Shown here: positions 8,920 to 17,179 of the stretch, in pieces
How positions within the stretch are numbered: position 1 is the stretch's first letter
Layout: every line of letters starts with the position of its first letter
Assembly (NCBI RefSeq): GCF_000238395.3
Contig: NZ_CP011025.1
Span: 806,001 to 870,000 of the forward strand
DNA length: 64,000 nucleotides
Origin: Pseudoalteromonas arctica A 37-1-2
GTDB taxonomy: Bacteria; Pseudomonadota; Gammaproteobacteria; Enterobacterales; Alteromonadaceae
Reading direction: 5' to 3'
The notes under the pieces: generated by a model
What the model was told of the DNA's origin: nothing
Database searches by the model: none
The model's input: the letters and a program-made list of their open reading frames with translations, nothing else
Position numbers and translations under genes: made by a program

Positions 8920-9912
8920 ATGACTCAATTAAGTGCCAAACAGAACATTCAATCGATTGTTAAAGCAATTAAGGCAGAGGAAGCATCACTTCGTCAAAAG
9001 CACCCGTTACTTGCACATCAAAATACCTTAGGGTTAATTATTTTATTGCTATCGCTTAGCGCATTAATTGGTGTTGGTGTTTTATATTATTTAGCCATCA
9101 TACCTGCTTGGGTATGCATAGTACTTGCGGCTATTGCTGCATCTATTTCCCATGAGTTAGAGCACGACCTTATACATAAACAATATTTTAGTAATCAGCC
9201 GTTCATGCATAATTTTATGATGCTAACAGTATGGTTAATGCGGCCAAATACTATTAGCCCATGGTACCGACGTAAAATGCATTTACACCATCACAAAACC
9301 TCAGGCACACAACAAGACCTAGAAGAACGCTTGGTGGGAAACGGTATTAAAAATCCATTTTTACGTGCGCTAGTTATTGTAGATGGGTTATTAGGGTTAG
9401 TTATTTCTACTAAACGTTTTAGAAAAGAAATTAATGGCTTTAGTTTTTCGAGTGTTTTTAATGCGGGGTTTCCGATAGCGACTGCGTATTTCGCTATTTT
9501 ATATAGCGTTATTTTATTTCATATTGTTAATTTATTTATACCACTTTCGCTAAATTCGCCTAGCTGGTTGTTAAGTACAATGAATGCGTTTGAATTTTTA
9601 ATGGTTGTGCTCATTGTGCCTAATATTATTCGCTCAAGCTCGCTTAATTTTGTTACCTCAAGCATGCATTACTATAGCGGCGTTAATAATATGCTTGAAC
9701 AAACACATGTACTAACGAGTCGTTTATTTATGCCGTTTCACTTGTTTTGTTTTAACTTTGGTAAAACGCATACCATTCATCATTTTGTGCCAAATCAGCC
9801 GTTTTATTTACGCCAAATGCTAAGTAAAAAAATACTTAAAGTAATGGCGCAGCATAATGTGCGCTTTAACGATTTTGAGAGCATTAAAAATGCGAATGCT
9901 TACAAGGCATAA
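8920..9912 (+). CDS. Membrane fatty acid desaturase / alkane hydroxylase family protein
   Basis: An integral membrane di-iron enzyme of about 330 residues. The three histidine boxes are present: HELEHD, HLHHH and HTIHH, and hydrophobic segments flank them. The family inserts double bonds or hydroxyl groups into acyl chains or alkanes using O2; the substrate here is not deducible. An in-frame TTG at 8890 could add 10 residues and has AGG 6 bases upstream, but the ATG at 8920 gives the more usual N-terminus. It is a single gene, with two strong hairpins just downstream at 9934-10009. Confidence 0.82.
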   Translation: MTQLSAKQNIQSIVKAIKAEEASLRQKHPLLAHQNTLGLIILLLSLSALIGVGVLYYLAIIPAWVCIVLAAIAASISHELEHDLIHKQYFSNQPFMHNFMMLTVWLMRPNTISPWYRRKMHLHHHKTSGTQQDLEERLVGNGIKNPFLRALVIVDGLLGLVISTKRFRKEINGFSFSSVFNAGFPIATAYFAILYSVILFHIVNLFIPLSLNSPSWLLSTMNAFEFLMVVLIVPNIIRSSSLNFVTSSMHYYSGVNNMLEQTHVLTSRLFMPFHLFCFNFGKTHTIHHFVPNQPFYLRQMLSKKILKVMAQHNVRFNDFESIKNANAYKA

Positions 9913-9933
9913 CCTAAAACTTCAGTAAAAACC

Positions 9934-10009
9934 GTTATTACATAGGTGCTCAGTTGCCTATGCAATAACGTATGATTGCTTTAGTTGGATATAAAACTAA
10001 AGCAATCAT
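9934..10009. terminator. Two consecutive hairpins between convergent genes
   Basis: First stem GTTATTACATAGG/CCTATGCAATAAC (9934-9969, one A-C mismatch). Second stem ATGATTGCTTTAGTT/AACTAAAGCAATCAT (9972-10009) is a perfect 15-bp pair with an 8-base loop. Neither has a good T-run, so intrinsic termination is likely but not certain. Confidence 0.55.
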
Positions 10010-10016
10010 CTATAAA

Positions 10017-10310
10017 TTAATCCGCTCTTTTAAATCGCTTTTTTATCAATCCAAATAACTTTGCTATTCCAAGCGTTAATAACATCGGCACGCCAATTAA
10101 AACGAGTTCTTTTACAAATGGTAAAATATACATCAATATCGGTGCTATATTCGGCTTTTCTCCTTCAGCTGAGCCGTGGCTATAACCTTGTAGGTTTATT
10201 TGCATAGCCCAATCTGTTCGCTCCAAAGTCACCAATATCAGGCTCACTAAAACAGATACAATTAAAACGATGCTGGTGCGGGTTTTCCACTGTTGTTTTA
10301 AGTACTTCAT
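10017..10310 (-). CDS. Small two-helix membrane protein, unknown
   Basis: 97 residues with hydrophobic segments at about 12-30 and 55-85, a short polar loop containing SHGSAEGEKPN, and a basic C-terminus (KKRFKRAD). No family recognised. Its ATG shares one base with the stop codon of the DUF4405 gene (TAATG), so the two are translationally coupled and probably form one complex in the inner membrane. Confidence 0.7.
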   Translation of the reverse strand: MKYLKQQWKTRTSIVLIVSVLVSLILVTLERTDWAMQINLQGYSHGSAEGEKPNIAPILMYILPFVKELVLIGVPMLLTLGIAKLFGLIKKRFKRAD

Positions 10311-10777
10311 TATTTAGCCTCCTTTGCAAACATGCGTTTTGTTAGCTTTACAATCCAGCTCAAATTAAGAGCTAAATGAACACCTAACATTGGCATAATA
10401 AAAGTGGCCGAATCATGATGTATTTTTGACCAAAAGTCTTGAATATTTAAACTAATATCAAGCGCAGGTAGTAAAGCAACCGACACTAAAAAACCACTCA
10501 CAAATACCAGTAACGTCATTATATAAAGTAGGTAATCCCACACTATGTTAAAACGTTCTCGAGCACTTAATTTAGATAATAAGCGCTTAAAACTGCGCTG
10601 TATCCAATCCCAATGTAGTAATAAGTGAATTGCAAATGGCACTATAAAAAACAAACTAAACCATTCATGTAAAGCTACGCCCGTCGCTTGTGGTGCACTT
10701 ACTAGCATAAAGCTTATAAGGAGTAGTGCATCCATTACATAGCGGAATTTTTGTAAGTTTTGTTTCCAGTTAGACAT
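10310..10777 (-). CDS. DUF4405 cytochrome-b-like membrane protein
   Basis: 155 residues with four hydrophobic segments. Histidines within or next to them (ALHEWFSLFFIVPFAIHLLLHW near 36-57; a PMLGVHLALNLSW helix near 134-146) could ligate haem. The family resembles the cytochrome b561/ferric-reductase-like membrane fold, so transfer of electrons across the inner membrane is inferred. It lies downstream of a TonB-dependent receptor on the same strand, but a terminator-like hairpin at 10848-10872 separates them. A role in reducing imported iron would fit the context but is not shown. Confidence 0.7.
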   Translation of the reverse strand: MSNWKQNLQKFRYVMDALLLISFMLVSAPQATGVALHEWFSLFFIVPFAIHLLLHWDWIQRSFKRLLSKLSARERFNIVWDYLLYIMTLLVFVSGFLVSVALLPALDISLNIQDFWSKIHHDSATFIMPMLGVHLALNLSWIVKLTKRMFAKEAK

Positions 10778-10847
10778 TCTGATATGACCTTAATATTGAT
10801 TGTCGTTTAATTGCCACTATTTAAGGTGCGCCCCTCTTAAACAGCAA

Positions 10848-10872
10848 AAGGCTCAATAAAATATTGAGCCTT
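10848..10872 (-). terminator. Terminator downstream of the TonB receptor gene
   Basis: AAGGCTCAATA/TATTGAGCCTT, an 11-bp perfect stem with a 3-base loop, followed on the minus strand by TTTTG. It lies between the receptor and the DUF4405 pair. Confidence 0.7.
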
Positions 10873-10895
10873 ATAACATTACTAAATTTTTTAAA

Positions 10896-12851
10896 TTAAA
10901 AAACGTACGACGCGCTTAATTTAACATTACGACCTGCTTCGTAATCTTGCACGGTGTCGCTTGAGTATGACGCGTGTGAGTAATAGGTTTTGTCAAAAAT
11001 ATTCTCAACACCTAAGGTCATGCTAAGTGCTTCAAGCTGACTTGGTAGCCACTGCATGCTGATGTTATGAACTTGATAGCCTACTTTATGGATATCAGCA
11101 CCGCTTGATACCGAATCATCCGTTCTGTTAATTAGGCTGGTCCAGTTAAACTTTAAATCATACTGAGGGACTTCGTAGCCTAAATTTAATGAAATACTAT
11201 CGCCTACTTCGTAGCGTAATTGTTCATGCGTTTCTAACTGTTCTGAATCAGATTTCGAGTAGCTTAAACGCGCACTAAAGAGCGCTTTACGAAGTGAGAA
11301 CGTGGATTCAAAGCCATCAATATCGTAATCACCTGAATTTGCGTACGTACCAATTGGGCGACCTTTACCTATTGCCCAGTTGTCTATGTAATCTTCAATG
11401 CGGGTTTTAAACACATTAAGTGAAAAGCCTAAAGAATCTAAGCCCAATACATTACGTTCTTTGAAGGCAAATCCGATGGCGTTATTTACACCTGTTTCTG
11501 CTTTTAGGTTTTTATCAAAGTTAGTGCTGTAATCAACGTAACTTTCACGAAGGCCAGGCCCTTGAAATAACTCAGTAGAGCTTGCGCTTATGCTCCAGTT
11601 ATCATTAACAAGGTATTTAGCAGCTAAACCAAACGTTAGTTCGTTCCACGATTTATTTAATGAATCGTTAGTACCAGCAGAGTACATGTCTACTTTAAAA
11701 TAGTTGTAGCGCACGCCTGGGGTCACAAATAACTGTTCGGTTAGGGCTATTTCGTCTTCAATATAAACAGCATGAGAGTCGGCTGTGTCTTTGTTAGTTT
11801 GAACGTGGTTTGCGATACGCTTTGATACTTGCTCATAGCCTTCACCGCCGTAGCGCAATGTATGGTTAAAGCCAGCAAGTGCAATTTTTGAAGTGGCAAG
11901 CGCTGTGTAACCTGTATGCTCAGAGTTGCCTTCTGTACCAAGTGCTATGTAGCTTAGCTCGTTTCGGTAAACGCTAGCGCGTAGGGTAATTGCATCGCCT
12001 TTATCTAGCTCGTAGGCTAAAGAGGTACTTGTGCGAGTGTAATCAATATCTTCTGTTTTAGCGTTTGAGTCTTCAGCAAAGCCAGCACCAAAGTTAGTTT
12101 TTACGTAGTAATCGCCTTCGTCGTTATATCTATCGTAAGAAAATACTAAACGATTACTTTCGTTTACATCCCAACCTAGTTTGAATATTCCGTCAATTGT
12201 ACGACCTTCGTTACCGGTTACTTCTTTGCCATTGCCGTTTTCAAAATTATTTCTGTCTGTTGAGGTGTAGTAGGCTAAGGCATCAACATTATCAGTTAGT
12301 TGGCCATATAATGCGGCAGAGCCTCCAGCATAGTCGTTAGTGCCTAAATTTGTATATAAACGAGCACCAAAATCTTGCCCTGGCTCTAGTAAATCTTTAG
12401 CGTCTTTGGTTTCAAAGGCGACACCGCCTGAAAGGCCACCGGTGAGCACTGAGTTCGTACCTACTTTTATATCAACCGCTTTTAAAATATCAGCGTTAAT
12501 TAATAAGTTACCCGAGTGATGAAACATGTTGTTGTTTTGGCTAATTCCATCAACGGTAATATTTAAATCTAAGTCGTCAACGCCACGAATATTAATGCCT
12601 TGCACTATTGAATGCGAGCCACCCACATCAATACCAGCTTGGTCGCGTAATAAGTCGCTTAAGTGATTAGCTTGTTTTCTTTCAATGTCGTCTTGTAATA
12701 ACGAATTGTTCGTAATAGTTGTACCCCAAACTTCGATTGTTTCTGATGTGTTGGGAGTCTGTTCGGCCAAGCTAGCGAATGACATACCGGCGCATAAAGT
12801 ACTAACAATAAGAGGGAGAGACTTTTTATTAAATGGGAGCATATTTATCAT
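10896..12851 (-). CDS. TonB-dependent outer-membrane receptor (iron/haem type)
   Basis: A 651-residue receptor with a signal peptide (cleavage near SFASLAEQ), a TonB-box-like segment (SETIEVWGT), a plug domain (GIDVGGSHSIVQGINIRGVDD, VDIKVGTNSVLTGGLSGG) and a 22-stranded barrel ending in the aromatic residue of ASYVF. The family moves siderophores, haem or other ligands with energy from TonB-ExbBD. A Fur-like site lies 33-51 bases upstream of the start, and a cytochrome-b-like pair follows, both of which favour iron or haem. The particular ligand is unknown. Confidence 0.85.
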   Translation of the reverse strand: MINMLPFNKKSLPLIVSTLCAGMSFASLAEQTPNTSETIEVWGTTITNNSLLQDDIERKQANHLSDLLRDQAGIDVGGSHSIVQGINIRGVDDLDLNITVDGISQNNNMFHHSGNLLINADILKAVDIKVGTNSVLTGGLSGGVAFETKDAKDLLEPGQDFGARLYTNLGTNDYAGGSAALYGQLTDNVDALAYYTSTDRNNFENGNGKEVTGNEGRTIDGIFKLGWDVNESNRLVFSYDRYNDEGDYYVKTNFGAGFAEDSNAKTEDIDYTRTSTSLAYELDKGDAITLRASVYRNELSYIALGTEGNSEHTGYTALATSKIALAGFNHTLRYGGEGYEQVSKRIANHVQTNKDTADSHAVYIEDEIALTEQLFVTPGVRYNYFKVDMYSAGTNDSLNKSWNELTFGLAAKYLVNDNWSISASSTELFQGPGLRESYVDYSTNFDKNLKAETGVNNAIGFAFKERNVLGLDSLGFSLNVFKTRIEDYIDNWAIGKGRPIGTYANSGDYDIDGFESTFSLRKALFSARLSYSKSDSEQLETHEQLRYEVGDSISLNLGYEVPQYDLKFNWTSLINRTDDSVSSGADIHKVGYQVHNISMQWLPSQLEALSMTLGVENIFDKTYYSHASYSSDTVQDYEAGRNVKLSASYVF

Positions 12852-12883
12852 TGTTGATCTTTTATTTAATTTTTAACATTATT

Positions 12884-12902
12884 AAGAATGATTCGTATTA
12901 AA
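12884..12902 (-). promoter_or_regulatory. Candidate Fur box upstream of the TonB receptor
   Basis: Read on the minus strand, TTTAATACGAATCATTCTT matches the 19-bp Fur consensus GATAATGATAATCATTATC at 12 of 19 positions by hand count, including the intact AATCATT half. It lies 33 bases before the receptor ATG. Confidence 0.45.
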
Positions 12903-12959
12903 TAGATCGTAATGGTGAATGGCAATTCAAAGAATATGCTCATAATGAATAGCGGTTAT

Positions 12960-13874
12960 TTATATTTTAAATACTTTGCTTTTAACTAGCTCTCTAAACC
13001 ATTGGCAAACAGGATCATTATGATGGCGTTGATGCCAATATAAATAGACTTCATCGTGCTCTAAATCTAGTTCTGGAGGGACCACTCTTGCAACTACATC
13101 ATGATGGCGACAAATATCATTAGCAAAATGGTCCGGTACAAAAAATATTAAATCGGTATTTTGTGCAATGGTGCCAATACTATAAAAGTTTTTTAAGCGT
13201 ATTGGCGTATTAATATTATCAATCCCAAGTGCTGCAAAGCAGTGCGCAATAGAAAGTGACTTTTCTCCCTGAATCGATATTTGTCCAAAGTTACAGTTAC
13301 GTAATAATTCAATATTCAGCTTTGTATTAGCAAGCGGATGAGTACTTGCCATTATTAATTTAAAGTCGCGTTCAAACAACGCTTGACGATACAGTTTGTC
13401 CTCAGAGCTTGTTGGTTTATGGCCTGTTATAACAAAATGAGTTTCGCCTTTTAGTAAATCTGAAAATTGCGGTTTTGGTAACGTGTCTATTTCAAGGGTG
13501 ATATTAGGCGCTTGTTCGCGCACATCTTTAATAATGGTTTCTATTAGTAAGTGCATTTGTGGTGGCAAGCCAAATAACTTAATAGTGGCTTGGCTGGTTT
13601 TAGCATCAAAGGTTTGCTTATTAACCAGTGTTTCGACCATATTCAAAATAGAGTTTAAATCTTGCTGAATCGACTGTGCTTTAGGCGTTAGTTCATATCC
13701 ACCGGCCATTCTAATTAGTAATGGGTCGTCAAATAAACTACGTAACTTACTTAAAGACCGACTAATTGAAGGTTGGCTCATACCTAACGTCAACGCAGTA
13801 TTACTAATGTGTTTTTCGTTTAATAGCTGTTTTAAAATAATGAGTAGGTTTAGGTCGAGCTGATTTAAATTCAT
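12960..13874 (-). CDS. LysR-family transcriptional regulator
   Basis: 304 residues. The N-terminal winged helix-turn-helix is clear (LDLNLLIILKQLLNEKHISN, TLGMSQPSISRSLSKLR), followed by a LysR substrate-binding domain from about residue 90. It is divergent from the SMP-30-like gene at 14105, with a 230-base shared control region. That makes this gene, by the usual LysR layout, its probable regulator. A T-N11-A-like pair ATAC-N5-GTAT lies at 14065-14077. Confidence 0.88.
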   Translation of the reverse strand: MNLNQLDLNLLIILKQLLNEKHISNTALTLGMSQPSISRSLSKLRSLFDDPLLIRMAGGYELTPKAQSIQQDLNSILNMVETLVNKQTFDAKTSQATIKLFGLPPQMHLLIETIIKDVREQAPNITLEIDTLPKPQFSDLLKGETHFVITGHKPTSSEDKLYRQALFERDFKLIMASTHPLANTKLNIELLRNCNFGQISIQGEKSLSIAHCFAALGIDNINTPIRLKNFYSIGTIAQNTDLIFFVPDHFANDICRHHDVVARVVPPELDLEHDEVYLYWHQRHHNDPVCQWFRELVKSKVFKI

Positions 13875-14104
13875 AATTTGGTTTTATAATTAGCCTGTAT
13901 TACAAGCTGTTATCCTAGCATTTATATTTGCGAAGTACGTATAGGTCTTTTGTTTTTAGGAATTTAAACATGACTCTTAAAAATAAAAAACAACGTTAAT
14001 TATATATGAAATGTATAAAGTGATTTGCTATTTACCCTGATTATCAAACCTTAAAGTAAACAATATACTGGTTGTATCAAATTAAACTAACAGGATACAA
14101 CACA

Positions 14105-15211
14105 ATGAAACCACTTTATTTTGCAGCAGCGCTGCTAGCAACAGGGCTTTTTAATAGCGCATTAGCTGAGCCTACAAAACCAGAATTGTTAACGCCTGAG
14201 TTATTAGTCGATTTACCTAACACCTTTAATTCGCCAGCCAGTAGCGATATGGATAAAGAGGGCAATGTATATATTACCTCGCCAAACTTTCATAACGATG
14301 CACTGATTAAAATAGGCGAGATGCAAACACCTGCTGCGCCCCGTATAGGCATGCTTGATAAAAATAACAATTTTAGTAATTGGTATATTTTTACTAAGCA
14401 AGATATGGCGCCATCAACAGGTAAAATTGCACCTATGGGAATTGCATTCGGCCCAGATGGCAATGCTTACGTAGCTGACATGCAAATGTGGTTTGATGGC
14501 AGTTATAAATCGCGAATACTACGTATTAATGTCGTAAATGGAAAAGCTGTAAGCACGGATGTTGTTGTAACAGGGTTATTATTTCCTAATGCAGTGGTAT
14601 TTAAAGGCGATGTTCTGTTTATTTCAGAAACAGTATTAAAACTTGAAGGTACTAAGCAGTTAAGTGGTGTGTATAAGGTTGGTTTTAGTGAGTTGAATGC
14701 TCAAAGACCAGCGCATATAAAACCTTTTTTAAGTACTCAAAATCATGACTCACATCTGTTTGATACATTTGCCTCTAACGCGACACTTAAGTTTGGCGCT
14801 AACGGCCTAACATTTGATGGAGAAGGTAATTTATACACTAGCATTATGGAAGATGGCAGCGTAATTAAAACCACTATGAACGAGCGCAATGAAAAAGTTA
14901 AAACAGAGCTATTTGCAAAAGGCCTAGTTGCAACCGACGGTTTAAAGTGGGACAAGCGTACTAACAAAATTTATATTACAGACTTATTTGCTAACGCTAT
15001 TTATAGTATTGATATGCAAGGTAAATTAGAGTTACTGGCACAAAATGGCAATACCACAGGACTTCATGGGGAGCTTGATGCACCATCTGAATTAATTGTT
15101 CGTGGTAAAGATATTATTATTATGAATTTTGACGCCGTGTTCGACAGTCTTAATATGGTTAACAAAAAAGCTGACAATCCACATACTTTATCGGTAATTA
15201 AGCTTAAATAA
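14105..15211 (+). CDS. Exported SMP-30/gluconolactonase-like beta-propeller protein
   Basis: 368 residues from the ATG at 14105, which has CAGGATA upstream and gives a clean signal peptide (LLATGLFNSALAEP). Propeller-like repeats contain GIAFGPDGNAYVAD, GLTFDGEGNLYTS and the strand KIYITDLFANAIYSID, as in SMP-30/strictosidine-synthase-like lactonases. The protein should be periplasmic or secreted. The substrate is unknown; the family hydrolyses lactones or phosphotriesters, with metal ligands at Glu/Asn/Asp that I cannot assign safely. It is divergent from a LysR regulator and followed by a terminator at 15243. Confidence 0.75.
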   Translation: MKPLYFAAALLATGLFNSALAEPTKPELLTPELLVDLPNTFNSPASSDMDKEGNVYITSPNFHNDALIKIGEMQTPAAPRIGMLDKNNNFSNWYIFTKQDMAPSTGKIAPMGIAFGPDGNAYVADMQMWFDGSYKSRILRINVVNGKAVSTDVVVTGLLFPNAVVFKGDVLFISETVLKLEGTKQLSGVYKVGFSELNAQRPAHIKPFLSTQNHDSHLFDTFASNATLKFGANGLTFDGEGNLYTSIMEDGSVIKTTMNERNEKVKTELFAKGLVATDGLKWDKRTNKIYITDLFANAIYSIDMQGKLELLAQNGNTTGLHGELDAPSELIVRGKDIIIMNFDAVFDSLNMVNKKADNPHTLSVIKLK

Positions 15212-15242
15212 CAGATTGCTAGCTGTTTAAAGTTACTAATTT

Positions 15243-15268
15243 AAATAGCTGCTTAGAGCAGCTATTTT
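15243..15268 (+). terminator. Terminator of the SMP-30-like gene
   Basis: AAATAGCTGCT/AGCAGCTATTT, 11-bp perfect stem with a 3-base loop and a short T tail, 31 bases after the stop codon. A longer-range pair CAGATTGC (15212) and GCAATCTG (15314) encloses it. Confidence 0.7.
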
Positions 15269-15329
15269 GATAACAGGGCTTCAATTAATAACCTGGTTGA
15301 ATTGTTACATCAAGCAATCTGCTTTAGCT

Positions 15330-15929
15330 CTAAATATAGTCGACTACATCAAAAGCTTTACCTGTTTGGTTACTTTCAATTGCGTGTCTAAATGCTTTAG
15401 CGGTATCAGCAGCGGTTATACCACTGGTGCTATCCATACCCATTATCTCCATCGTTTCCTTTACAAAATGAGGACTTACGGTATTTACGTGTAATATGCC
15501 TTCAAGTTCTAATGCCGCCGCTTTAGCGAATGAATCTAACGCTGCATTTACCATGCTTACAGCTGCTGAGCCAGGCGCAGGATTTTGTGCTAAAAAGCCT
15601 GAAGTAAAAGTAAAACTACCGCCTTGATTAATGTACTTAGTTGCCACATGGAATAGTGTAATATTACCCATTAATTTATTACCTACAGTTGTTGTGTAAT
15701 CTTGCTCACTTAACTCGTTTATAGGTGCGAAGGCAATTAAACCTGCCGTAGATATAACCGCATCAACATTTCCTATTTTTTTAAATAATGCTTCTATAGA
15801 GGCTTTATCTTGAATGTCTACCGTGTGTTCGCTGTTTTTAAAGCTCGCTTTTATAACTTGATGATCATGAAGGTCTGCCGCTATTGCTGCCCCAACTATG
15901 CCTGATGCGCCTATTAATAATACTTTCAT
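15330..15929 (-). CDS. Short-chain dehydrogenase/reductase
   Basis: 199 residues when started at the ATG at 15929, which has AAAGGT 8 bases upstream; an upstream in-frame start would add 25 residues that do not look like this family. The Rossmann motif GASGIVGAAIA is at the N-terminus. The catalytic Ser appears in FTFTSGFLA, but the usual YxxxK is not evident where expected (NPAPGSAAVSMVNAALDSF), so it belongs to the small SDR group that lacks the classical Tyr-Lys pair, or it uses other residues. It is divergent from a LysR regulator across a control region with a perfect palindrome. Confidence 0.8.
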   Translation of the reverse strand: MKVLLIGASGIVGAAIAADLHDHQVIKASFKNSEHTVDIQDKASIEALFKKIGNVDAVISTAGLIAFAPINELSEQDYTTTVGNKLMGNITLFHVATKYINQGGSFTFTSGFLAQNPAPGSAAVSMVNAALDSFAKAAALELEGILHVNTVSPHFVKETMEIMGMDSTSGITAADTAKAFRHAIESNQTGKAFDVVDYI

Positions 15930-16000
15930 TTTTATTACCTTTAACAATGTATTTTGTGAATGTAAGGTAATAATAAACTCATCAGTAAAGATGAAAAATA

Positions 16001-16022
16001 ACAAATAAATAATATTATTTGT
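16001..16022. promoter_or_regulatory. 22-bp palindrome in the SDR/LysR control region
   Basis: ACAAATAA and TTATTTGT form perfect 8-bp arms around ATAATA. The site is 72 bases upstream of the SDR start and 45 bases upstream of the LysR start, where an operator for a divergent LysR protein is expected. Confidence 0.5.
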
Positions 16023-16066
16023 GATATTTTTAGAATAATAGCCAAGTGTAATTTAGCGAGTAAGTA

Positions 16067-16963
16067 ATGGATTTATTAAAATCAATTCAGGTATTTGAGC
16101 AAGTAGCCCAGCAGCAAAGCTTTAGCCGCGCTGCCGAGAGTTTAAACTTAGTGCCCTCAGCCGTTAGCAGGCAAATTAACGAGCTTGAAAAATGGCTCGA
16201 TATTAGGTTAATAAACCGTACTACACGCTCATTAAGTTTAACCGAAGACGGTAAAGCATATTTACTTAAGCTCAGTGATATTCGTGCACAAGTCACCGAA
16301 CTTCGCCGCTCCAAAACACAGCAACAACAAATCAAAGGGCTTATAAAAATTACAGCTCCCATAATGATTGGGCAATATATGCTGCCGGTTGCATTAGCTG
16401 AATTTAAAGAGCTGCATCAGGACGTTGATTTAGCAATTTCACTTATGAATCGTAAAGTAGAGCTGGTGGAAGAAGGCTTTGATTTAGCTATACGCGTAGG
16501 GCACTTAAACGACTCAACAATGGTCGCGCGTAATATTGGTAATATGCGCTTTAAAACGGTAGCAAGCCCTCACTATATTAACACTCACGGCATGCCCAGT
16601 ACGCCTAAAGATCTTAAAAACCATCAATGTTTAATAAATACCGCAGTAACTAATGCCAAGCGATGGTCGTACTTAATTGACGGAAAAAGCACAGTAATAA
16701 AAGTAGCTGGTAGCTTTGAAGTTAACGATTCTCAAAGCTTAAAAGCCTTTGCTATAGCGAATCAAGGTATTGCTCAGCTGCCTAGTTTTTACGTTGATGC
16801 GGCAATTCAATCCGGTGAGTTAATAGAAATATTAAGCGATTATGTACCAAGCCCATTACCCGTGAATTTACTCTATCCATCGCAACGTTTATTAAGCCCA
16901 ACTGTCCGCGCTTTGGTGGACTATTTAGTGCCATTTTTAAATCAACAAAAGCAAAAGTGGTAG
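16067..16963 (+). CDS. LysR-family regulator (CrgA-like)
   Basis: 298 residues. The helix-turn-helix (FEQVAQQQSFSRAAESLN, VPSAVSRQINELEKWL) is followed by the RLINRTTRSLSLTEDG segment typical of the CrgA/LysR subgroup that controls quinone or aldehyde reductases, then the effector domain (ITAPIMIGQYMLPVALAEF). It is divergent from the SDR gene and is probably its regulator. Confidence 0.88.
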   Translation: MDLLKSIQVFEQVAQQQSFSRAAESLNLVPSAVSRQINELEKWLDIRLINRTTRSLSLTEDGKAYLLKLSDIRAQVTELRRSKTQQQQIKGLIKITAPIMIGQYMLPVALAEFKELHQDVDLAISLMNRKVELVEEGFDLAIRVGHLNDSTMVARNIGNMRFKTVASPHYINTHGMPSTPKDLKNHQCLINTAVTNAKRWSYLIDGKSTVIKVAGSFEVNDSQSLKAFAIANQGIAQLPSFYVDAAIQSGELIEILSDYVPSPLPVNLLYPSQRLLSPTVRALVDYLVPFLNQQKQKW

Positions 16964-17179
16964 GCTTAATTAGCGCTAAAACTTCAAACTAAAAATAGAT
17001 AAAACCAGTGAAAAGTGAAGTGGCCCTTCATAGTTGGGCATCTAGCTTAAATGGGATTGATTATTGTAGAGCCTTCAGTAATAGTGGTTATAGAGCAAAC
17101 TAATTATGTTCTCAATAATACATAAGGGCTCGTGCTCATCAATATTATAAAACCAATAAATATAATAAGGACAAACAGG

